A stretch of DNA of 64,000 bases from Burkholderia sp. BCC0506 (lineage in GTDB: Bacteria; Pseudomonadota; Gammaproteobacteria; Burkholderiales; Burkholderiaceae), in assembly GCF_902833145.1 (NCBI RefSeq), contig NZ_CADFEN010000013.1, positions 183,584 through 247,583 of the forward strand, written 5' to 3'. Position numbers and translations under genes: made by a program. Positions within the stretch are counted from its first letter, which is position 1, and every line of letters starts with the position of its first letter. Shown here one piece after another: positions 44,937 through 53,039 of this stretch. The notes beneath the pieces are model-generated. The model worked only from the letters and a program-made list of their open reading frames with translations. It did not search any database and was not told the DNA's origin.

Positions 44937-46616
44937 TCATCGCTTCACAATTTCCATCCGAGTCAGCTGCATCTGCGTCCCGGGGTCGACACAACGCACT
45001 TCAAAATCGCGAAGATTATCGGCCACATCAACGTTGAATTCGATGATGAGTGACTCCTCACCCGTGTGCTTACGGGGAAAATGAATATGGCCGCTCCAGA
45101 GACATTCTTTGCCATCGTTCGCAACGAAATCAAATAATAAGTTTGCGTCCTTTGCGTCGTCCGATGCCCCGAACACCCTCACGGTGTAGTTTCCTGCCCT
45201 CATAGCGCGATGTGGGCCGTACATCAGGAAACCGGCATTCCCGCTGCCCTTCAAACTGGAGCCGACGTGAATACCCACTTGCGTGCTGCAATCGTAGCCC
45301 GGATAGATCACGGTCGGTCCGCCTGGCTCTTCCCCTAGAACACCGTCAATCACTTGCTTGACCGCTGCGGCCGTACCAGCCCATGTGCGCACTCGATACT
45401 CACTTCTCACTCGCCGCTCAATTTCTTGAATCTTCGACGGTGCCGTGCACCATTCGAGAATCGCATCGGCCCACGCCTGCACATCCCACGCCGGCAGATA
45501 GCGGACTAAATCACCACCGACTTCCGGCAACGAGCCTTGATCCGAACTCAGCACCGCCTTTCCCATCGCAAGCGCTTCGCCTACAGGCAGCCCCCATCCC
45601 TCGTACAGAGACGGATACGCGAAAAAAAGCGTTTGCTTGTACAACTGCATCAACTCATAGTCGGTGACGTGATTGAGCTGAACGATCAGATCGCGCGTCA
45701 ACGGATCGAGCTCAATGTCCTTCAGCAGATCGCCAACGCCCCAGCCGGCCATTCCAACAAACACGAGCCGCGGCAGTTTGTCGCCATGCCCATCCCGACA
45801 CAGTCGATGATATGCCCGATAGAGAGTCTCGTGATTCTTTCGGCGCTCGATTGTGGACACGAACAAGATGAATGGCTTGCGCAAAACGTTCTGGACGTCC
45901 GGCCCCACTTCGCCGTTACCTGCCGGCACATTGTCGCCGAGCGGAATTACGTGTGACGGCCTGATGGGAGAGCCAATCCGATCGCAAAGTGCGAGATAAT
46001 CCTTCTTCGATTGCTCGGAGATGCAAAGCACCGCGCTTGAACCCCATGCGAGGAAGTTAAAGTACTCCTTGAATCGACTCGATACGTCGCCGACACAGTA
46101 TTGCGGAAACAAAACCGGAATCAAATCATAACAGCAAGTGATCACGTGAATGCCTTGCTTTTTCCGGAGATTGTAAAATTCGGATGAGTAGGGTTGATCC
46201 CAGTCGAGTCCAACCGATACCAGAATGTCGCCCGCGGCCGGCGTCAGTCGATATTGCGAATCACCGAGTGGCACCTCCAGCCCAATACTCTCCTTGCCGT
46301 TCTTCAAGCGCGCCTTTTTCCCGAACAAATCAAGCGCGCGATACAGAAAACGGCGCGACAGATCGAACGATTCAGTGCGCGGCAACATCATATCTACGAC
46401 ATCATCGATCCCTTTGGCGCGGTCGTCGACAGATTCCGTCCATTCGATGAATTGACCGTCCTGCCAAACGCATCTCCGGAAACGATGCCTGCCGTAGATA
46501 GCCTCAAGTTCCTTGCAAAGTGCCTGCTCGACGCGAACGATACCGACCGGCGGTCGATTCCAGTTCGCGCTAGTCGTGACGTTCATCCAAATCAGTGGTG
46601 CATTCTTTCGCGACAT
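44937..46616 (-). CDS. GT4-like glycosyltransferase 3 with C-terminal carbohydrate-binding-like module
   Basis: The 559-residue protein has an N-terminal GT-B glycosyltransferase (about 1-425: PVGIVRVEQALCKEL, FVSTIERRKNHETLYRAYHR, SLYEGWGLPVGEALAMGK) and a C-terminal module (about 430-559) with GFLMYGPHRAMRAGNYTVRV. This module matches the last 120 residues of the sulfotransferase at 20964-22979 in both motif order and spacing. It is probably a beta-sandwich that binds the glycan. The ATG at 46616 has AAAGGA upstream; an earlier in-frame start adds an unrelated segment. Confidence 0.82.
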   Translation of the reverse strand: MSRKNAPLIWMNVTTSANWNRPPVGIVRVEQALCKELEAIYGRHRFRRCVWQDGQFIEWTESVDDRAKGIDDVVDMMLPRTESFDLSRRFLYRALDLFGKKARLKNGKESIGLEVPLGDSQYRLTPAAGDILVSVGLDWDQPYSSEFYNLRKKQGIHVITCCYDLIPVLFPQYCVGDVSSRFKEYFNFLAWGSSAVLCISEQSKKDYLALCDRIGSPIRPSHVIPLGDNVPAGNGEVGPDVQNVLRKPFILFVSTIERRKNHETLYRAYHRLCRDGHGDKLPRLVFVGMAGWGVGDLLKDIELDPLTRDLIVQLNHVTDYELMQLYKQTLFFAYPSLYEGWGLPVGEALAMGKAVLSSDQGSLPEVGGDLVRYLPAWDVQAWADAILEWCTAPSKIQEIERRVRSEYRVRTWAGTAAAVKQVIDGVLGEEPGGPTVIYPGYDCSTQVGIHVGSSLKGSGNAGFLMYGPHRAMRAGNYTVRVFGASDDAKDANLLFDFVANDGKECLWSGHIHFPRKHTGEESLIIEFNVDVADNLRDFEVRCVDPGTQMQLTRMEIVKR

Positions 46617-46695
46617 GCATGATCCTTTCTTCACTACTGGATGCCACTCTACCCGCACGCGGGCAGCGGCATAGAACACGGTATGGACCTCGCGG

Positions 46696-47937
46696 TCAGA
46701 TCTGGCTTTGCAGTTCTCGCTGCGAAGTCAAAGCGGCACGGGGATGCTGCGCAAGGCCGTCGATATAATCAACTAACCCACGCAGCGTCTCCTCCCAAAG
46801 CACCGACGCACGACTCGTGCGCTCTTCGTTCGTCAGCGATAGCGGCGGCGCTGCCATCGCCTGCCGCAGGGCAGCAACAAAACCGCGACTATCGTCTGCT
46901 ATCGTCACACCGCGCGCACTCACAAACTCGTCAAAACCGCGCATCGCGACTGACGTCGCGACAATATTCTTGCCCGCCCATAGCGCTTCTGCCGTTTTCA
47001 GGTTGGTGCCACCGCCATGCGTTATCGGCAAGATGATTGTATGCGCCAGCGTAAGGAGGCCTTGGAGGCAATCCTCCGACACAACACCAGCCAATACGGT
47101 CGCGCGCGCCAAGCCGGCTATGCGATGGAAACGCGGATCTGACATAATCGCCGGGCCAGCGCTGCCGGCAAGCACAAGTGATTCGTCGGGAGCGAGGCAC
47201 CCCACACCCTCCGCGAACATGTCGAAGAATCCAGTGATGTTTGGCGGATGTGCCGATGCGCAAAATAGTGCGACCTTGCGATGCAGTGCGATCCGGTTTG
47301 CCTCATCGAGTCCGGCACGCGTCGTCACACGACGTGCGACGCCGTTCTGCGCAAGAATGCATTTTGTGGCGGTTTTTGGCTGCATCCATTCAATATCGTC
47401 CCGCGATACAGCGCATACACCATGCGCATCGCGCAAGGCGTTGATCTCTGCCTCCAGGATCAAATCACGAGCCATCTCGGCTCGCTCCGTCGAGCGCAAA
47501 TATTGAATAATGATGTCATAACGCAATCCGTGCTCGACATTCTCAGAGCTGTATATTAGTCGAGTATTGACAAGCTTATTTTCCTTCACAAAACGCTTAG
47601 CGAATTCGAATAGCCAAGGGTTTTCGACGATAATTACATCTGGATTAAAAGCGATTTTATCTGCCAGCGATCGATAGGCGTCGTCATCTCGAGCATAAAG
47701 ACGCCCGATAGCCAGATCCTCCAGCAACCCTGGATCCTGTATCTGTTCTCGCAATTTTTCATATCCGGGAAAATCACAGAATGAAGTTTCCTGCGGATAC
47801 TGATCACTTCCCAGCACGCCAGCCGATTGCACCTCATGCCCAGATGCACGAAGCATTTTTACAATATTTGCAACCCGATGTTGGCCACCATGCGCCGGAG
47901 CTTCAATCGGATACGTACTGAGAGTTAGTATTTTCAT
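46696..47937 (-). CDS. GT4-like glycosyltransferase 4 of the capsule locus
   Basis: The 413-residue protein begins MKILTLSTYPIEAPAHGGQHRV, a GT-B N-terminal Rossmann strand and glycine loop, and carries ITHGGGTNLKTAEALWAGKN as the donor-site motif, a variant with Gly-rich instead of EGFG sequence. It may be a GT4 or a related WaaG/GT1-like transferase. Its ATG overlaps the stop of the upstream FkbM gene (ATGA), so both are translated together. Confidence 0.8.
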   Translation of the reverse strand: MKILTLSTYPIEAPAHGGQHRVANIVKMLRASGHEVQSAGVLGSDQYPQETSFCDFPGYEKLREQIQDPGLLEDLAIGRLYARDDDAYRSLADKIAFNPDVIIVENPWLFEFAKRFVKENKLVNTRLIYSSENVEHGLRYDIIIQYLRSTERAEMARDLILEAEINALRDAHGVCAVSRDDIEWMQPKTATKCILAQNGVARRVTTRAGLDEANRIALHRKVALFCASAHPPNITGFFDMFAEGVGCLAPDESLVLAGSAGPAIMSDPRFHRIAGLARATVLAGVVSEDCLQGLLTLAHTIILPITHGGGTNLKTAEALWAGKNIVATSVAMRGFDEFVSARGVTIADDSRGFVAALRQAMAAPPLSLTNEERTSRASVLWEETLRGLVDYIDGLAQHPRAALTSQRELQSQI

Positions 47938-50402
47938 TTGTCGCCATCCATTCCACGGAAATCAATTGCAGCCCCTCGACGATCCTCATACTGCTGCTGC
48001 ATTTCCGCACCCATCCTAACCAAATGATTTTCAAGAGCTCGCAGATCCTTCAAATGACGACCCACACCAAAGAAGAAGAGCATACCTTGCACAACTGCGC
48101 CAATCACCGGCACATTGAACAACTTGTTCGCAATTATTGCCCCCTTCAAATGGGAAATCTTAACGCCATGCCGCTGAGCTTCTTTGGATTTTTGAATATC
48201 TGCCAGAATCAGGATCTTGCTCACGCCCGCCCTAACACGATTCAGATAGTGCTGTTCGCCGTACTCGTCTGGCTCTCGCTTTAACAATGCGAGGTACGCG
48301 GCGCGCACGAAATTCCTATCGTGCAACGAAATAAAATCGTCCAAACTATACTTGCCGTCGCTCCGAACGATAAATTCCGGCTGGAAGTTTATTTTCAACA
48401 TTTTCATGCGAGTCATACGATGCTCCGCAGACGCCATTTCGAGTTGCTCCTCGATCGATGGTGCGAGATAGCACACGTCGATCTTCGGCCCACACCCTAC
48501 AAAAGAGAGCGCTTTCGCGAACAAACCTTGCTCTTTCTCGGCGCGCCCGAGGCGATATCCTTCCCACAAATACTTCGCATTCCGCTCAGCCAACACGCGA
48601 GCTTGATTTGCATGAGCACTTAATTGAGCTTCGTACTTCGACCTCAACGCGTCGTATTCGGTATTGCGACTATCGATCTGTGACCGCAAGAAAGATAGAT
48701 CATTTGCATGCTGCTGCTCATGGCGGATTCGCTGCGCTTCAGCTTCTCGCAACAAAGTCTCGTAATGTTGACTCAAAGCAGTCTTTTCTCGCTCAAGATC
48801 GAGTACAACCGTCTCGTATGCCTCCAGTCGCGCTTTATGCTCCGCCCGAAGTTCAACGACGATCGCATGCTGTGCGTCACGCTCTTCGATGCGTTCACGG
48901 CGCAACGCCGTAAGCGCCAAGGCGTAGTTATCTGCGAGCCGCGTGTTGTCTGCCTTGGCTTGCGCTATTGCGATCTGGGCTTGCCGTTGTAACTCCCGCT
49001 CACGTTCGTGATGTCGGTCACGCTCTTCGGCCAGCATCCGCCGCAGTTCCGCAAGCTCCGCACCATACATAGCAACTAAGCGTGCGCGCTCGTCTTCCGC
49101 GTCCTTACGAAACAAAAAAACCTGCTGGCGAAACTCTTCTTCGGCTTGCTCCCTCTGCTGCCTCAACAACTCCACATGAGCGAGGCGCTCGCTCTCAATC
49201 GCCTGCGCTGCCTCGTCGATTCGGCTTTCGCGCTCTGCAAGGGTAACGCACCATTCGCGTTCGCGGGCAACAAGGATACCTTGCCATTCACGTTCGCGCT
49301 CCACGAGGGCATCCTGCCATTCGCGCTCGCGCTCCGCATGCTTGCGCGCCTGCTCCGCCAATGCAGCGTTGGCTTTATCGGAGATATCAAGTAGCTGCCG
49401 CTGGGTGTCCTGCTCGCGCAGGACAGCATCTTCAAGTGCGGCCTCCAGCTTTGTTCGGAAAGCGGCCAACTCGCCGAACCTTTCTCGATCATGAGCCGCC
49501 CATTGCTGCTCCTGCTCGCGAAAGGCCTGTTCGGCCGTCAGCATCTTTTCGAGCGCGAAGCGCTCTTGTTCAGCACAACACTTGCCAAGCGTATCCAGTT
49601 CTTCACTCAGCGAGCGAATACGCGCCTGACTTTCCTGTTCGTTTTGCCGCAGTGCCGCCTGCGCAGCATCAAGCGCTACGCGCCCGCGCTCGACAATCAA
49701 GCGATGAAACGGCGCGTTGGATTCGCCACTCATTGCGACATCGTCGAAAACATTCGGCGGCGTTCGAAACGCCTCCTCAAGCTCCCTTCGGGACTCCGAA
49801 ACGTAGAATCTATTTAATCCATCGAAATAAACCGATCTATATCCGAGTCGAGTAAGTATAGATTCCCACTCGCCATGCCGCTCAATTTTCGTCATTGGGA
49901 GCGTACTTTCAACGACAACAATCCATGGCTTGATATTCGAATTCTTCCAGCTCTCGAGCACCTGCCGCTCGAATCCTTCGACATCAATTTTCAGCCAATG
50001 GATATCGCGCCCGTCAGTCAGTTCGAATATCGAATCGAGCGTCGTGCATGGGACAACGGTCTCATGCGAGTTATAGCCGCGCTCGCGATGCTCGGCCGCA
50101 ATATCCGGATCTGCCGTTGAGATGCCCGTTCCAGGAATCTCGTAGAACTGTAAAACGCCCTGCTTATTCGCAACTGCCGCCTGGACTATCGTTTCGTCCG
50201 GCCGCTGGCTGCGCAGCGCGTTCGCATAGAATGGTGTCGGCTCAACATGAATGCCGCGCCATCCATGCTCGTAGAATAGAAGACTGACGGAATCGACACG
50301 CGGATCCTGCGCCCCGATGTCGATGTAAAAACCGCGCTCAATGTGTCCGAGCGCGCGCCAAAGCATCACATCCTCGAAGTTCTGTGCGTAAGAAGTGATC
50401 AT
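47934..50402 (-). CDS. FkbM methyltransferase - long coiled coil - DUF4214 protein
   Basis: The 822-residue protein has three parts. Residues about 1-205 are an FkbM-type SAM methyltransferase (FYIDIGAQDPRVDSVSLLFYE, WLKIDVEGFERQVLESW). Residues about 230-640 are an almost uninterrupted charged coiled coil with short repeats such as EREREWQ. Residues about 685-750 look like DUF4214 (FVRAAYLALLKREPDEYGEQHYLNRV), a domain found with glycan-modifying enzymes. A methyltransferase carried on a coiled coil recalls WbdD, which terminates and measures O9a chains. A chain-capping, ruler-like role is inferred. The ATG at 50402 is preferred over the TTG codon just before it. Confidence 0.82.
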   Translation of the reverse strand: MITSYAQNFEDVMLWRALGHIERGFYIDIGAQDPRVDSVSLLFYEHGWRGIHVEPTPFYANALRSQRPDETIVQAAVANKQGVLQFYEIPGTGISTADPDIAAEHRERGYNSHETVVPCTTLDSIFELTDGRDIHWLKIDVEGFERQVLESWKNSNIKPWIVVVESTLPMTKIERHGEWESILTRLGYRSVYFDGLNRFYVSESRRELEEAFRTPPNVFDDVAMSGESNAPFHRLIVERGRVALDAAQAALRQNEQESQARIRSLSEELDTLGKCCAEQERFALEKMLTAEQAFREQEQQWAAHDRERFGELAAFRTKLEAALEDAVLREQDTQRQLLDISDKANAALAEQARKHAEREREWQDALVEREREWQGILVAREREWCVTLAERESRIDEAAQAIESERLAHVELLRQQREQAEEEFRQQVFLFRKDAEDERARLVAMYGAELAELRRMLAEERDRHHERERELQRQAQIAIAQAKADNTRLADNYALALTALRRERIEERDAQHAIVVELRAEHKARLEAYETVVLDLEREKTALSQHYETLLREAEAQRIRHEQQHANDLSFLRSQIDSRNTEYDALRSKYEAQLSAHANQARVLAERNAKYLWEGYRLGRAEKEQGLFAKALSFVGCGPKIDVCYLAPSIEEQLEMASAEHRMTRMKMLKINFQPEFIVRSDGKYSLDDFISLHDRNFVRAAYLALLKREPDEYGEQHYLNRVRAGVSKILILADIQKSKEAQRHGVKISHLKGAIIANKLFNVPVIGAVVQGMLFFFGVGRHLKDLRALENHLVRMGAEMQQQYEDRRGAAIDFRGMDGDK

Positions 50403-50582
50403 CAAACCATGAACCTTAGGCAGACATTCTTCAAAGAAACGCCGCCCGATGATAGAAAGGCCTGCGCTTAGCCGGATCGTCGAACATGCCGCGAATTCGC
50501 TAAGGCGCGGACGTTCGTAGGTGACATCACCTCAAATCAAAATACTGCCCTATCGGCGCCTGCGACACGCACCGACACACAC

Positions 50583-51749
50583 TCACTTGAAGGTCTGGAC
50601 CCCTGTGACTACCGGATATGCGACCGAGAAGACCAAATTCAAAACCTTCTGAACATCAGTAATAGGCGCATTCGAAACATACAGCAGATCTTTGTTATCC
50701 ATCACAAAATCTTGCGCAACAAAGAAGGAATTGGGATCCCGCAAATTCACGCGGTAAATCACCGGCACCTTGCCATCTGCTGTCGTACGAATCGGCTTGC
50801 TCGGCCACTGTAACGCATCGGCCTTCTCAAACCGAAAAATAAATACTCCGCGCGCATCCGAGCGCGAATCCTCCAGACCACCAGCTCGAGCAAGCGCCTG
50901 TGCGAGCGTAATCCCCTGCGCCTCGAAGTTGATTTCCTGGTTCTTCCCCGTCGCACCCAGCGACAGAAAACTGTAAGGCTGATACAAGGCCGTAACCACG
51001 TCCCCCGCATGAAGCGGAACATTTTGACGTGGATCGTGGATAACGGTTTCGAGAGGTAATGACGCCACGTCATTACCTCGCGTAATCTGAATCGTTGTCT
51101 TGTCAATTGGCTGGCGAACGCCACCAGCACTTGCCAATGCATCCAACAGTCGCTCGCCCCTTGCCGTTAGCGGCATCCGTGTACTACCCGCCACATCACC
51201 CACCACGGTCACATAGGAGGTTACGTTTTGAGAAAGCTTGACCAACACTTGCGGATCGTGCGCCATTCCCCGCAACCGAGCAGCAATATCGCTTTGCAAC
51301 TGGGTAGGTGTGCGCCCCGCAGCCTTCACCGCTCCGACGAACGGCACAGTAACATTGCCCCCTCCATCGACAGCTTGATCAGGCAACACTGTGACGTGTC
51401 CACCACCCAGATTGCCCTTCGAATCCACCTGCGCCGCGCTGAATAGTGTCGCAGGCGGGGCTTCCCAGATTGTTACGGAAATTGTGTCACCGACCCCTAA
51501 TTGCTGACGGAAAACGACGCCGCCGCCCAGCGACGTTGCGAAGTCGGAACGCTTACGCCCCGAATATAGTTCCCGCGCAACCCTGTCGGTCAAATCGACA
51601 ATCTGGACGCCCGACGGATTAGCCGGCTGCCCCGCCTGCTCGATCTGTGCGGTAGTAGGCCCGGAGGTGGGGACGATTGAGCAACCAACTAGCAGGGCGG
51701 CAGACCCACTGAACACTACCCCAAGTGCACTACTTAGCAAACGCGGCAT
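50583..51749 (-). CDS. wza: Outer-membrane polysaccharide export lipoprotein (Wza/KpsD, OPX family)
   Basis: The 388-residue protein has a lipoprotein signal with Cys23 (ALLVGCSIVP), the Poly_export domain (LGVGDTISVTIWEAPPATLF, then VPFVGAVKAAGRTPTQLQ) and SLBB domains (VVGDVAGSTRMPLTARGERLLDALASAGG and a second one near EINFEAQGITLAQALARAGG). It forms the outer-membrane exit for the capsule. A 177-bp gap separates it from the FkbM gene, in which I see nothing else. It is divergent from glycosyltransferase 5. Confidence 0.92.
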   Translation of the reverse strand: MPRLLSSALGVVFSGSAALLVGCSIVPTSGPTTAQIEQAGQPANPSGVQIVDLTDRVARELYSGRKRSDFATSLGGGVVFRQQLGVGDTISVTIWEAPPATLFSAAQVDSKGNLGGGHVTVLPDQAVDGGGNVTVPFVGAVKAAGRTPTQLQSDIAARLRGMAHDPQVLVKLSQNVTSYVTVVGDVAGSTRMPLTARGERLLDALASAGGVRQPIDKTTIQITRGNDVASLPLETVIHDPRQNVPLHAGDVVTALYQPYSFLSLGATGKNQEINFEAQGITLAQALARAGGLEDSRSDARGVFIFRFEKADALQWPSKPIRTTADGKVPVIYRVNLRDPNSFFVAQDFVMDNKDLLYVSNAPITDVQKVLNLVFSVAYPVVTGVQTFK

Positions 51750-51786
51750 TTTTTCTTCAAGAGCCTGTGGCTAAAATCGGTCCGTA

Positions 51787-51815
51787 TTGTCGCATGTTGC
51801 TCGTTCCAATAGAAT
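51787..51815 (+). promoter_or_regulatory. Likely sigma-70 promoter of glycosyltransferase 5 - wcbA
   Basis: TTGTCG (51787-51792), a 17-bp spacer and TAGAAT (51810-51815) make a good promoter on the plus strand in the divergent wza gap. The leader would be about 60 bases. Confidence 0.55.
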
Positions 51816-51884
51816 AGTGCGGCCAAAAACATACATGAATGCAACATCCTTCGCGCTCGCGAGCAAACCAACCACCCGCACACC

Positions 51885-53039
51885 GTGCAAAAAAAAATAC
51901 TTCTGGACGTGACGCGCCTGCTTTCGCGCCTTTTCGATGGCTTGCTACCGACTGGCGTAGATCGTGTTGGGCTCGCCTATATCCAGAGGTACGGCCACAC
52001 AGCGCAGGCGGTGTTGAGCGAGCGGGGATTCTCCCTCTTGCTGAATGAAAACGACTCAAGAACAGCTTTTGACATACTTCTGTCGTCGAATTCTGATCGC
52101 AGCAAAATCCGCAGATTCGTCGTACGGGCGTCGCTGAATCGAAATTTACGGCATCGTGACAGCCACGGATTTCTGTTGCATACAAGTCACACCGGGATGG
52201 AATTTCAGCGGTACCACCGAGCGATGGCACGTCGGAACGTTCGTACCGTCTTCATGATCCACGATCTGATACCGCTAACCCACGCTGAATACTGCCGCGC
52301 TGGAGTCGATAACACGCACCGGTATCGAATTCATACTGCGTTAAGCCATGCGTCAGGCCTGATAGCCAACTCGCAAGCCACCCTCGATTCACTGGCCGAG
52401 GAAGCCCAAAACATGGGGATCGCGATGCCGCCGAGTGCAGTTGCGCATCTCGCGCCTGGTGTCGACCGTGGCCCCCCGAGCATCCCGCTGATCGAGGCGC
52501 CCTACTTCGTGATGCTCGGCACCATCGAGCCCCGCAAGAACCACTGGTTCTTGCTTCATATTTGGCGCCGCCTTGTAGAACAAATGGGCGATGCTGCTCC
52601 GAAACTCGTGCTCATAGGTCGTCGCGGCTGGGAATGCGAAAACGTCGTTGACATGCTTGAGCGCTGCGCACCGCTACGCGGTGCGGTCATAGAGGAGCCG
52701 AACTGCACCGACGAACGCTTGCATGCATGGCTCCGACATGCTCGGGCACTGCTCTTCCCGTCGTTTGTCGAGGGGTATGGCATGCCGCTCGTCGAAGCCC
52801 TCACGCTACAGGTCCCCGTTCTGGCAAGCAATCTCCCGGTCTTTCAAGAAATTGCAGCGGATATTCCAGACTACCTTGATCCGCTCGACGGAATTGGCTG
52901 GCTCGCCCGAATTCGGTCCTATACGCACCCCGATAGCGCGGACCGAGCCAAACAAATCGAGCGTATCGCTCGCTTTCGCGAGCCAACCTGGGCAGAGCAT
53001 TTCGAACAAGTCGACCGATTCCTCGATACGCTTCATTGA
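51885..53039 (+). CDS. GT4-like glycosyltransferase 5 of the capsule locus
   Basis: The 384-residue protein starts with GTG followed by CAAAAAAAAATA, reading MQKKILLDVTRLLSRLFDGL, then TGVDRVG, HDLIPLTHAEYC, MLGTIEPRKNHWFLLHIW and SFVEGYGMPLVEALTLQVP. It belongs to GT4 and shares the TGxxRV loop with transferases 1 and 3. No clear ribosome site precedes the GTG. A run of nine adenines begins 4 bases into the gene. The stop is immediately followed by the wcbA ATG, so the two are coupled. Confidence 0.82.
   Translation: MQKKILLDVTRLLSRLFDGLLPTGVDRVGLAYIQRYGHTAQAVLSERGFSLLLNENDSRTAFDILLSSNSDRSKIRRFVVRASLNRNLRHRDSHGFLLHTSHTGMEFQRYHRAMARRNVRTVFMIHDLIPLTHAEYCRAGVDNTHRYRIHTALSHASGLIANSQATLDSLAEEAQNMGIAMPPSAVAHLAPGVDRGPPSIPLIEAPYFVMLGTIEPRKNHWFLLHIWRRLVEQMGDAAPKLVLIGRRGWECENVVDMLERCAPLRGAVIEEPNCTDERLHAWLRHARALLFPSFVEGYGMPLVEALTLQVPVLASNLPVFQEIAADIPDYLDPLDGIGWLARIRSYTHPDSADRAKQIERIARFREPTWAEHFEQVDRFLDTLH
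51889..51897 (+). repeat. Poly-A tract (A9) at the start of glycosyltransferase 5
   Basis: Nine consecutive adenines lie at codons 2-5 of the glycosyltransferase gene. Homopolymer runs of this length can slip during replication; a change of one base would shut the gene off. In such GC-rich DNA the tract is conspicuous. Confidence 0.7.
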
